64,000 nt of DNA, taken from positions 1 to 64,000 of the forward strand of contig CAIPKV010000071.1 in NCBI GenBank assembly GCA_903865745.1, written 5' to 3'. Under the pieces are notes generated by a model. The model had not been told where the DNA came from. It did no database searches and saw only the letters and a list, made by a program, of their open reading frames with translations. The stretch is from an uncultured Verrucomicrobia subdivision 3 bacterium. Lineage in GTDB: Bacteria; Verrucomicrobiota; Verrucomicrobiia; Limisphaerales; UBA11358. Below are positions 23,107-31,141 of this stretch, piece by piece; position 1 is the stretch's first letter, and every line of letters starts with the position of its first letter. The translations under genes and the position numbers were made by a program.

Positions 23107-23295
23107 GTAAACGCCTTTGCGTAGCTGGTAAACGTCTTTTTCTACTATGTAAACGTCTGTTTGCGGGTCGTAAACGTACAAGTGGAGGGTGTAAACGTCT
23201 TTTTGTGCCCGGTAAACGTCCGTTTGCCCCTCGTAAATGTCTGCTTGGGGGGTGTAAACGTCTGGTTGCACCCGGTAAACGTCTGGCTGCACCGG
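23107..23295. repeat. Array A3: 9 exact-length 21-bp units, core GTAAACGTCT + about 11 nt variable
   Basis: Unit starts 23107, 23128, 23149, 23170, 23191, 23212, 23233, 23254, 23275; GTAAA invariant in all nine units. Confidence 0.97.
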
Positions 23296-23369
23296 ATAAA
23301 TAGCTTTTTTACACATCTAAATCATTTAAACCTCTCAAAAAGCTATTTACGGAGCGCAACCAGACGTTT
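23277..23369. repeat. Inverted repeat at the edge of array A3
   Basis: 23277-23309 aaacgtctggctgcaccggataaatagcttttt; reverse complement of 23337-23369 is aaacgtctggttgcgctccgtaaatagcttttt (about 27/33 identical). Confidence 0.9.
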
Positions 23370-23404
23370 CAGCGGTGGCGTGGATTATGTGCCGGCCAAA
23401 AATT

Positions 23405-23480
23405 ACAGAAGGTAACCAAGGAAACAAAGATTGGGATAGGCTGACAGGAATTCCTTTGTTCCCTTGGTTGCTTCCTGTTC
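23405..23480. repeat. 76-nt dyad repeat element, copy 2 (inverted relative to copy 1)
   Basis: acagaaggtaaccaaggaaacaaagattggga...ggaattcctttgttcccttggttgcttcctgttc. Confidence 0.8.
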
Positions 23481-23796
23481 AAAACCCGGCCGGTTGGCAG
23501 TTGGAAAGTTTGGTTTACCGATGTTATGCCGAGGTTTTGGAACAAGAGCGAGTCGCGCGGACGCGAGCCGTTGACGTTTTGGCGTCGGTATTTGTCGTTG
23601 ATGTAGGCCGGCGGGACGTCGCCCGACGAGCATGAGTCAGAGATTGGGCGGTTGGCGGCGTTGCAACCGGTCATCTTGCGGGAGAAACCCGGCTGGGTTC
23701 GACGTCGCCAGCAAAACCAAGTTGGCGTGGCTGGCTAAAAGTTTGTTCCGTAGCAATTACCCCAGAAACGCACCGGCGTGGAGCGGTCGCCGTCCT

Positions 23797-24129
23797 TTAC
23801 GCTCCGAGCGCCAGCCAACTGAAAGCCACGGAGTAAACGCGCGTCTCCCGCCAGGTGGCAATTTCGGCGATGAAGCCGGTGCCGGTGATTTCTGTGGCGG
23901 TGAGCGTGAGGCGGCTGGCATCGCGCTGGTCGAGGTCGAAGCCGGTCAAGCCGAGGTGGACGACGGGCGGCGCAGCGAACGGCGTGCTGAAATAGACCGC
24001 GAAGCGCAGGACGCGGATTTCATCGTGAGCATCAGCCGGCGGCGTGGCGAGGGTCCAACCTTCGGTGAGCGTGCCGACTTGTACGGTGGCGGACAGGGAT
24101 TTCCAAGATTGCATATGAGTTCCAATCAA
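23797..24129 (-). CDS. Small H-type lectin domain-like protein
   Basis: AVYFSTPFAAPPVVHLGLTGFDLDQRDASRLTLTATEITGTGFIAEIATWRETRVYSVAFSWLALG resembles the H-type lectin fold motif pattern. Confidence 0.65.
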   Translation of the reverse strand: MIGTHMQSWKSLSATVQVGTLTEGWTLATPPADAHDEIRVLRFAVYFSTPFAAPPVVHLGLTGFDLDQRDASRLTLTATEITGTGFIAEIATWRETRVYSVAFSWLALGA

Positions 24130-24282
24130 ACGGGTTAAAGTTTCTCCTTGGCTGCAACCGCGGTTACGGCGCGCAGCTACCTGAGATTTAAATCAGGGCC
24201 GGGCGCGAACGCAAGCCTGCAATGGAAAAATGGGCGGGCAATCGGACCGCCCCCGACGCCGTTGCCGATGGAATCCTCCGGA

Positions 24283-24471
24283 TCAGCCCCAAGCGGCCAG
24301 GATGGCTTCGGCTTTCACGACTTGCTCGGGCGATCCGGTGAAGTTGAATTTGAATTTTCCGGACTGGCGGGTGACGAGGATTTTGATGGTGTCGAGTCCA
24401 TGCGAGATCATGTGGAAGCGGAGTTGTTTGTTGATTTCGCGGAATCCGTGTTGTTGGAGGCTATTGCTCAT
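24283..24471 (-). CDS. Small hypothetical protein
   Basis: 62 aa ORF, MSNSLQQHGFREINKQLRFHMISHGLDTIKILVTRQSGKFKFNFTGSPEQVVKAEAILAAWG. Confidence 0.45.
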   Translation of the reverse strand: MSNSLQQHGFREINKQLRFHMISHGLDTIKILVTRQSGKFKFNFTGSPEQVVKAEAILAAWG

Positions 24472-24534
24472 GCTCCAGCTTCAGTGCGGGACCGAGGCAT
24501 AGCAATGTTAAACGCCGTTTAATTCAAACTCGCC

Positions 24535-24867
24535 TCAGGCCTTCTTTACGAAGCAGGCTTTGAGACCGACGGCGATGCCGTCCACTTTGCAGGAAATTTC
24601 GTGGTCCCCATCTACGAGACGGATGGGTTTGGACTTGGAGCCGCCCTTGAGCACGGACGAACCGCCGAGCTTCAAATCTTTGATGAGGATGACGCAATCG
24701 CCATCGGCGAGGACGTTGCCGTGGGCGTCTTTGACGACGCGCGGCCCGGCGGCGACTTCGGGCGCGGCTGCGCGCGGCCATTCGTGACCGCAGGTGACGC
24801 ATTCCCATTTATCAGGGAACTCCAGGACTTCGGTCATTTCGCACATCGGGCAGGCAGGTTGGCTCAT
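24535..24867 (-). CDS. yjdM: PhnA/YjdM-family zinc-ribbon protein
   Basis: CPMCEMTEVLEFPDKWECVTCGHEW plus VVKDAHGNVLADGDCVILIKDLKLGGSSVLKGGSKSKPIRL. Confidence 0.88.
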   Translation of the reverse strand: MSQPACPMCEMTEVLEFPDKWECVTCGHEWPRAAAPEVAAGPRVVKDAHGNVLADGDCVILIKDLKLGGSSVLKGGSKSKPIRLVDGDHEISCKVDGIAVGLKACFVKKA

Positions 24868-24941
24868 AAAGATACAGCTTAGCAGATTTTTGCGGGCGGA
24901 TACAAGTGTGCCCTGACAGCCGGCGGGAAGCTCAACGTAGT

Positions 24942-25532
24942 TTATGGTTTCTCGCGCTCGTTGATGACCTGTTCAATGCGGCGATCCGGCACGAGCCAGA
25001 GGGCGGCGACGAAGATGAACAGCGCGTGCGAAATATACGGACTCACAAACGCGAGCGGAATGGCCGCGAGATAGCAGAGCGGCGAAATGTTTTCCTTCCA
25101 GCGGTTGCCGACGGCGAGCGCGAGCAACGAGTCTTTACCCTGCTGCCGGATGATGGCGTGCTCCAAAATATAGTACGCCACGCCCGCCATCATCAGCACG
25201 AAGGCGTAAACCGCCGTGGGCGCAGGCGCGAGGTGGTTTGCACCGACCCACGCGGTGGTGAAGGGAAACAGCGACAACCAGAACAGGAGATGCAGGTTCG
25301 CCCAGAGGATGCCGCCGGTGACTTTCTCAGTCGAATGGAACATGTGGTGATGATTGTTCCAGTAGATGCCGACGTAGATGAAACTTAAAACGTAACTTAG
25401 AAAAACGGGCAGCAGCCCCTTCAAGTCGGCCAAGCCGTCAGCATGCGCCGGCACATGAAGCTCCAGCACCATGATGGTGATTATGATGGCGATGACGCCG
25501 TCGCTGAAGGCCTCGACGCGATTCTTTTCCAT
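24942..25532 (-). CDS. TMEM175/DUF1211 family integral membrane protein
   Basis: N-terminus MEKNRVEAFSDGVIAIIITIMVLELHVP is the family signature. Confidence 0.88.
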   Translation of the reverse strand: MEKNRVEAFSDGVIAIIITIMVLELHVPAHADGLADLKGLLPVFLSYVLSFIYVGIYWNNHHHMFHSTEKVTGGILWANLHLLFWLSLFPFTTAWVGANHLAPAPTAVYAFVLMMAGVAYYILEHAIIRQQGKDSLLALAVGNRWKENISPLCYLAAIPLAFVSPYISHALFIFVAALWLVPDRRIEQVINEREKP

Positions 25533-25595
25533 GCGGCGATTTTATAGGACTGGCGGGGGCGGTGCAAATGTCGCGCGAACAGTTGCCGGAAAAAA

Positions 25596-25629
25596 CTGTC
25601 GCTCCTGAAGGAAGTTTCAGGAGCGACAG
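25596..25629 (-). terminator. Intrinsic terminator of a small basic ORF
   Basis: Perfect 14-bp stem ctgtcgctcctgaa/ttcaggagcgacag followed by a T-run on the minus strand. Confidence 0.8.
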
Positions 25630-25645
25630 GCAATGCTGACTGGCG

Positions 25646-25771
25646 TTACCGTTTCTTGCCAGCGGCGGACTTGGCCGCAACGGCGGCGTTTTTCTTCGCG
25701 TTGGCGCTGCTGGTCTTGGCGTCTTTCTGGCCGGACTTCTTCTGCGTGGCTTTCGGGGATTTATCGCCCAT
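25646..25771 (-). CDS. 41-aa Lys/Ala-rich basic mini-protein (below ORF-track cutoff)
   Basis: MGDKSPKATQKKSGQKDAKTSSANAKKNAAVAAKSAAGKKR*, followed by a terminator. Confidence 0.6.
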   Translation of the reverse strand: MGDKSPKATQKKSGQKDAKTSSANAKKNAAVAAKSAAGKKR

Positions 25772-25878
25772 AACTTTTTATTTTGGTTCTGCGGTTGACT
25801 GACCGGCGGCATGGAATTTTCTCCGGCGGGAAGACTATCGTGCTGGCCCGCCTGGTAATTGTAAAGGCGGGCGGGGAT

Positions 25879-26616
25879 TTATTTGCGGGGGCGCGTCACG
25901 CGGACTTCGACCCGATAAACGATGCGCACCAGCAAATCGCCACGGCCACCGCGCGGTTTCGGCAAGCCTTCGTTTGCGAGGCGGATGATTTCTCCGCGCG
26001 CCACGCCGCGCGGAATCGGGACGCGCAACTGGCTGCCGGTGAGGCCGCGAATCATTTCTGAGCCGCCTTGCACGGCGCGTTCGGATTTAATTTTCAGATC
26101 ACAACGCAAATCGGAGCCGCGCACTTTGAAGCGGAAGTTTGGCTGTGCCTTTACGCGCAGTTGCACGCAGCCGCCGGCGAAAGTACCGGTGCGCGAAAGC
26201 TTGAAGCGCGTGCCGGGGGCGGTTTCTGGCGGGATGACAAGGTCGTAAGTCTCCGCGCCATCGGGGTTGGCGGGGTCGGAGATGCGCACCTCGCGTCTCG
26301 TACCGCGCAGAAAGTCTTCGAGAGGCAGGTGAACGTCCTGCGCCAGGTTGCGCTGGATTTTTGTGCCTTGCGCGGGTGCGGAAGACGGTTTTGGCGCATC
26401 GAGTTCTCGGTCGTAGGCGGCGCGCAGGTCTGGATCGCTTAAGACTTCGTGCGCAGCATTGAGTTCCTGCGTGCGCGCCAGGGCGGCAGGCGAATCTGGA
26501 TTTACGTCGGGATGAAGCTGTTTGGCCAGCAACCGGTAGGCGGCGCGGATTTGCGCCAGCGTGCAGCGTCGGTCAAGTCCGAGCGTGGCGTAGTGATTTT
26601 TTCCGGCGCGTTGCAA
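25879..26616 (-). CDS. DnaJ/CbpA-like co-chaperone
   Basis: J-domain NHYATLGLDRRCTLAQIRAAYRLLAKQLHPDVNPDSP plus DnaJ C-terminal domain. Confidence 0.88.
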   Translation of the reverse strand: MQRAGKNHYATLGLDRRCTLAQIRAAYRLLAKQLHPDVNPDSPAALARTQELNAAHEVLSDPDLRAAYDRELDAPKPSSAPAQGTKIQRNLAQDVHLPLEDFLRGTRREVRISDPANPDGAETYDLVIPPETAPGTRFKLSRTGTFAGGCVQLRVKAQPNFRFKVRGSDLRCDLKIKSERAVQGGSEMIRGLTGSQLRVPIPRGVARGEIIRLANEGLPKPRGGRGDLLVRIVYRVEVRVTRPRK

Positions 26617-26625
26617 GTTGCCAGC

Positions 26626-26862
26626 TTACTGCGCGACGGCGTCCACGTCAGCTTCATTGATGGCCGGCGACTTTTTGCCGGCGGTCAACAGGTGCGCACC
26701 CTTGAGCAGGCGGCAGAAATCTTTTTTGCTGGTGACGACTTTGGTGCCGGCTTTGCTGGTGAGGCTGGGATGGGATTTATATTCCACCTCCAAGCGTTCG
26801 AGGCGGACAATGCGGATAAACTGGCCGTCTTTTTTCCAGACCTGGGCTTGGGCGAGTTTCAT
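26626..26862 (-). CDS. Small conserved-looking hypothetical protein
   Basis: 78 aa, MKLAQAQVWKKDGQFIRIVRLERLEVEYKSHPSL..., between dnaJ-like and basic mini-ORF. Confidence 0.5.
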   Translation of the reverse strand: MKLAQAQVWKKDGQFIRIVRLERLEVEYKSHPSLTSKAGTKVVTSKKDFCRLLKGAHLLTAGKKSPAINEADVDAVAQ

Positions 26863-26926
26863 GCTAAGGAAATTAAACTATCTCGGGCGGCGTCCGCTGC
26901 GCCGGGATGAAGTTGGCGGAAGAAGT

Positions 26927-26959
26927 TTGCCTCTCCTGTTGTTTGTGCAGGAGAGGCAA
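26927..26959. terminator. Hairpin downstream of the basic mini-ORF
   Basis: ttgcctctcctg ... caggagaggcaa, 12-bp perfect stem. Confidence 0.55.
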
Positions 26960-26971
26960 TAACCAGCAATG

Positions 26972-27058
26972 TTACTTCTTTTTGGCGGCGGGCTTTTTGG
27001 CAGCGGCCTTTTTCGGAGCGGGTTTGGATGCTTTGGATTTAACAACTTTTTTAGCCAT
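26972..27058 (-). CDS. 28-aa Lys/Ala/Pro-rich histone-H1-tail-like mini-protein (below ORF-track cutoff)
   Basis: MAKKVVKSKASKPAPKKAAAKKPAAKKK*. Confidence 0.6.
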   Translation of the reverse strand: MAKKVVKSKASKPAPKKAAAKKPAAKKK

Positions 27059-27383
27059 GATGTTGATTTGAGTTACAGTTTGACTGCGTGCGGGATGATT
27101 AGTTTCCCCGCAACCTTCGGCATCATGTTACGCTCCGGTGACATTGTAAATGACCGAAATGAAATGATTTTCGCGTCATCCGGTAAAGCTAGCCTGATTT
27201 ATTTGTTGAAATAAGGCTTGTGCCGCGCCAGAAAGAGTCCATGCTCACCGAATCTGTTAGATAGCTTGTCAGTCCCACGGCATGGTAAATCTTCAAGTGA
27301 ACTTGTTTCAGTGATGATTTGAAATCCGAAAGTCGGAAACAGTCTGGTGAGTGCAGTGTTAGTCGGACAGTAAAATACATCAC

Positions 27384-27713
27384 ATGAGCAATAAACTATT
27401 CGTAGGAAATCTTTCCTTCAATACTACCGAAAACGACCTGAACGACGCCTTTGCGGCGCACGGCACGGTCACGGAAACCAACCTGATGATGGATCGCATG
27501 ACCAACCGCCCCCGTGGCTTTGGTTTCGTGACCATGAGCACGGCGGAAGAAGCGCAGAAAGCCATTGCCGCCTTGAACGGTGCGCAATTGGATGGCCGCG
27601 CCCTCACCGTCAACGTCGCCCGTCCGCGTGAAGAACGCGCGCCCGGCAGCGGTGGTGGTGGCCGTCGCGAATTCGGCGGTGGCGGCGGTGGCGGTCGTCG
27701 CGAACGTTACTAA
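27384..27713 (+). CDS. RRM-domain RNA-binding protein with Gly/Arg-rich tail
   Basis: RNP motifs LFVGNLS and RGFGFVTM; tail [22 protein letters not shown]. Confidence 0.95.
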   Translation: MSNKLFVGNLSFNTTENDLNDAFAAHGTVTETNLMMDRMTNRPRGFGFVTMSTAEEAQKAIAALNGAQLDGRALTVNVARPREERAPGSGGGGRREFGGGGGGGRRERY

Positions 27714-27733
27714 TCCGTTTTAGGATTTTGCAC

Positions 27734-27769
27734 GGCGGGGTTCGGGTGAACCGAACCCCGCCTTTTTTA
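27734..27769 (+). terminator. Intrinsic terminator
   Basis: ggcggggttcgg tgaa-type loop ccgaaccccgcc followed by tttttt. Confidence 0.88.
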
Positions 27770-27789
27770 TTTTTCCCCGTTACGTCTGC

Positions 27790-28017
27790 ATGAAAGCTCC
27801 CACTAAAGAAGAACATATCGAAGTCGAAGGCCGGGTTCAAACCGTCCTGCCCGGCACGATGTTCCGCGTCGAGTTGGAGAACAAGCACGTTGTCCTGGCC
27901 ACCATCTGTGGCAAGATGCGCAAACGCTGGGTTCGCCTGACCGTCGGCGACCGCGTCAAGATGGAGATGTCGCCCTACGACTTGAATAAGGCGCGCATCA
28001 CCTGGCGGTTGAAATAA
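27790..28017 (+). CDS. infA: Translation initiation factor IF-1
   Basis: [64 protein letters not shown]. Confidence 0.97.
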   Translation: MKAPTKEEHIEVEGRVQTVLPGTMFRVELENKHVVLATICGKMRKRWVRLTVGDRVKMEMSPYDLNKARITWRLK

Positions 28018-28094
28018 GTTTTCTGCGCGGCTCCTCGCTGCGCCGCCCATTCGAGCGTGCCAAACCGCTCCCCGATTTTTACACTCTTTCAGTT

Positions 28095-29540
28095 ATGTCA
28101 TTTGAAGTTCTCGGCCTCGCGCCCAAAATTCTGCAAGCCGTCAAAGAAGCCGGTTACACCGAGCCCACCCCAATTCAGTTGGCGGCAATACCGCCGATTG
28201 TCGCCGGCCACGATCTCATCGGTATCGCGCAGACTGGCACCGGTAAGACGGCGGCGTTCACGCTGCCGATGCTCACGAAGCTCGCTGCTGCCCAAGCCGC
28301 CGCCGGCCCGAATCGCCGCACCCGCGTGCTGATCCTGGCGCCCACGCGCGAACTCGTCGTGCAGATCGAGGAAAACATCCGCGCCTACGCCAAACATCTT
28401 CCGCTCACTATCGCCACGGTTTTCGGTGGGGTGGGCGAACAGCCGCAAATCCGCGCCTTGCGTGCCGCAACCGACATTGTCGTCGCGTGTCCGGGGCGGT
28501 TGCTCGATTTGCTCGGTCGGCGTAATGGCGATTTCTCCGGCCTGCAATTTCTCGTGCTCGATGAAGCTGACCGCATGCTGGACATGGGTTTTCTTCCATC
28601 CATCCGGCAGATTGTCCGCCAGCTTCCGAAGCAGCGCCAGACGCTGATGTTCTCCGCCACGCTTTCGAAGGAGATTGAGTCGCTCACGCACGAATTTCAA
28701 AACGCGCCCAAAATTATCCAGATTGGCCGCCGCGCGAATCCGGCCGAGACCGTCACCCAGCTGGTCTACGAAGTGCCGAAGCATCTGAAGACGCCGCTGC
28801 TTATCCATCTGTTGAAGGAGCCCAATATGGATATGGTATTGGTTTTCTCGCGCATGAAGCACGCCGCCGACCGCCTCGCGCGCCAGTTGGAACAAGCCGG
28901 TATCCGCACCGCCACGCTGCATTCGAACCGTTCCCAAAACCAGCGTTTGCGCGCGTTGCAAGATTTCAAGTCCGGCGCCGTGCGCGTGCTCGTGGCAACG
29001 GACATCGCGGCCCGGGGCATTGATGTGGACGGCATATCGCACGTCGTGAATTATGATTTCCCGATGCACGTCGAAGATTACGTTCATCGCATTGGCCGCA
29101 CCGGCCGCGCGAATGCCATCGGCGACGCCATCAGCTTCGTGACCAACGAAGATCACAGCGAACTCCGCGCGCTCGAACGTTTCATCGGCCGTGGGATCGT
29201 GCGTAAAAAAGCGGAAGGTTTTAATTATACCGCCGCTGCGCCCGCCTACAATCCGGCCGACGAAGAACGTCGTCATCCGCGGCATCAACCGCAGCGCGGT
29301 CAACGTCCGCCGCGCAACGATCAACGCGAACAGCGCGGGCCGCAAAACTTTCCGCGCCCGTCATCCGGTCCGCGCCCGCCGCAGAGTGGCCGTCCACAGA
29401 GCGGCCGCCCGCAGTTCAGCTCCGGCCAACGTCCTCCGTCCGAGCCGGCCAGCGGTAATCGCGAAGGCGGTAACGAACGCCATTTTCCCAGCACCGCGCC
29501 CAGGTCGGGCGGCTTCCGCCGGCGCTTTGGCTTGCGCTGA
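28095..29540 (+). CDS. DEAD-box RNA helicase (RhlE-like)
   Basis: AQTGTGKT, PTRELVVQ, DEAD (VLDEADRMLDMGF), SAT, HRIGRTGR; basic low-complexity tail. Confidence 0.96.
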   Translation: MSFEVLGLAPKILQAVKEAGYTEPTPIQLAAIPPIVAGHDLIGIAQTGTGKTAAFTLPMLTKLAAAQAAAGPNRRTRVLILAPTRELVVQIEENIRAYAKHLPLTIATVFGGVGEQPQIRALRAATDIVVACPGRLLDLLGRRNGDFSGLQFLVLDEADRMLDMGFLPSIRQIVRQLPKQRQTLMFSATLSKEIESLTHEFQNAPKIIQIGRRANPAETVTQLVYEVPKHLKTPLLIHLLKEPNMDMVLVFSRMKHAADRLARQLEQAGIRTATLHSNRSQNQRLRALQDFKSGAVRVLVATDIAARGIDVDGISHVVNYDFPMHVEDYVHRIGRTGRANAIGDAISFVTNEDHSELRALERFIGRGIVRKKAEGFNYTAAAPAYNPADEERRHPRHQPQRGQRPPRNDQREQRGPQNFPRPSSGPRPPQSGRPQSGRPQFSSGQRPPSEPASGNREGGNERHFPSTAPRSGGFRRRFGLR

Positions 29541-29624
29541 ACGCACCCTTGGGTGCTGGCTAATTCGGCTGGCTTGGATTTATTTCGCCGGTAACTTTCC
29601 GGCAAAGTCTTCGTCAATCAAGGT

Positions 29625-30605
29625 ATGAGTTTTAAGCCAGCTCTACTCTCCTTGTGGTTGGTCTGTCTGCTGACGCGGGCAGCGGATTATAATCCTTTGG
29701 CGGTGGACCAAGCCGTTACGCCGATTCATGTGGACGTGACGTTTCACGATGCGGCCCGCAACCGCGACCTGCCGTTACGTATTTATCTCCCGACGAATAC
29801 CGTGCCGGAGCCGGTCGTTTTGTTTAGTCACGGTCTGGGTGGTACGCGCGCGGGCAGCGTTTTCCTGGGCGAACACTGGGCTGCGCGTGGCTACGTCGCG
29901 GTCTTTCTGCAGCATCCCGGCAGCGACGATTCCGTCTGGAAAGACCAGCCAATTGCGAAAAGGTTGCGCGCCATGAAGCAAGCCGCTTCGCTGGATAATT
30001 TTCTCCGGCGCGTTCGCGATGTCCCCGCCGTGCTCAACCAGCTTGAATTCTGGAACGCGGACAAAACCAATTTTCTCTTCGGTCGCCTGGATTTGAAAAA
30101 GGTCGGCATGTCCGGCCATTCTTTTGGCGCAGTAACGACCGAGGCCGTCAGTGGCGAGACGCTGCCCATCGAAGGCCAGAAGATTACCGACTCACGCATC
30201 ACGGCGGCGATTGCCTTTAGTCCGAGTCCCCCGCACGGTATTAGTACGGCGAAGGCGTTCGGCTCCGTGAAAATCCCGTGGCTGCTGATGACTGGCACCA
30301 AGGACGTCGCGCCCATTGGCAATGCGGATGTGCCGGCGCGCCTCTCCGTCTATCCCGCCTTGCACGGCGCCCCGAAATATGAGGTCGTCCTCTTTAACGC
30401 CGAGCACTCCGCCTTCACCGACCGGGCGCTGCCGGGCGACCGCGAACCGCGCAACCCGAATCATCATCGCGTGATCCTCGCCTTATCCACGGCCTTCTGG
30501 GACGCCTATCTGCGCGGCGATGCTGACGCGCTTGCGTGGCTGAATGGCGCCGGTCCGCGTTCGGTTATGGAGTCAGCGGATCGCTGGCAGTTTTCCGTGA
30601 AGTGA
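29625..30605 (+). CDS. Alpha/beta hydrolase (dienelactone-hydrolase-like)
   Basis: VLFSHGLGG and nucleophile motif GMSGHSFGA. Confidence 0.8.
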   Translation: MSFKPALLSLWLVCLLTRAADYNPLAVDQAVTPIHVDVTFHDAARNRDLPLRIYLPTNTVPEPVVLFSHGLGGTRAGSVFLGEHWAARGYVAVFLQHPGSDDSVWKDQPIAKRLRAMKQAASLDNFLRRVRDVPAVLNQLEFWNADKTNFLFGRLDLKKVGMSGHSFGAVTTEAVSGETLPIEGQKITDSRITAAIAFSPSPPHGISTAKAFGSVKIPWLLMTGTKDVAPIGNADVPARLSVYPALHGAPKYEVVLFNAEHSAFTDRALPGDREPRNPNHHRVILALSTAFWDAYLRGDADALAWLNGAGPRSVMESADRWQFSVK

Positions 30606-30640
30606 TGGCGCACCGCCGCCGCCTGCATTATCTTGGCGGC

Positions 30641-31135
30641 ATGAAAGAGCCACTCGCTACCCAACCAATCAATCCCGGCGTTCGCATCGGTCATGTCCAC
30701 CTCAAGGTGGCTGACCTTGAGCGCGCGCTGAAATTTTACTGCGGTGTGCTGGGCTTTGAACTGCAACAGCGCTTCGGGACGCAGGCGGCGTTTATTTCGG
30801 CGGGCGGTTATCATCATCACATCGGGCTGAATACGTGGGAGAGCGCGGGCGGTTCGCCGCCGCCACCGCGCAGCACCGGACTTTATCACGTCGCCATTTT
30901 GTATCCGACGCGCGCGCTGCTCGCGGACGCCGTGCGCCGCGTGCTGGCCGCCGGCGTGGAACTCGACGGGGCGGCCGACCACGGCGTGAGCGAGGCGATT
31001 TATCTGCGCGACCCGGATGACAATGGCGTGGAGCTTTACCGGGATCGTCCGGAAGCGGAATGGCCGCGCACACCCAATGGCGAACTCACCATGTACACGC
31101 GGCATCTCGATCTGGCCGGTCTGCTGAAGAACTGA
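30641..31135 (+). CDS. VOC/glyoxalase family protein
   Basis: RIGHVHLKVADLERALKFYCGVLGFEL...HHHIGLNTW...DPDDNGVELY; start trimmed to internal ATG. Confidence 0.85.
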   Translation: MKEPLATQPINPGVRIGHVHLKVADLERALKFYCGVLGFELQQRFGTQAAFISAGGYHHHIGLNTWESAGGSPPPPRSTGLYHVAILYPTRALLADAVRRVLAAGVELDGAADHGVSEAIYLRDPDDNGVELYRDRPEAEWPRTPNGELTMYTRHLDLAGLLKN

Positions 31136-31141
31136 GCCGGC

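Noticed and set aside
23107-23295. CRISPR array interpretation of A3 (also A4 and A6)
   Set aside because: Total period is only 21 bp with a conserved core of about 6-10 nt and a 'spacer' of about 11 nt, with partial conservation in the variable part; no cas genes recognised in the window.
23500-23795. Possible small genes in the 23.5-23.8 kb spacer
   Set aside because: Only short overlapping frames with no motifs; looks like decayed or repeat-rich intergenic DNA.
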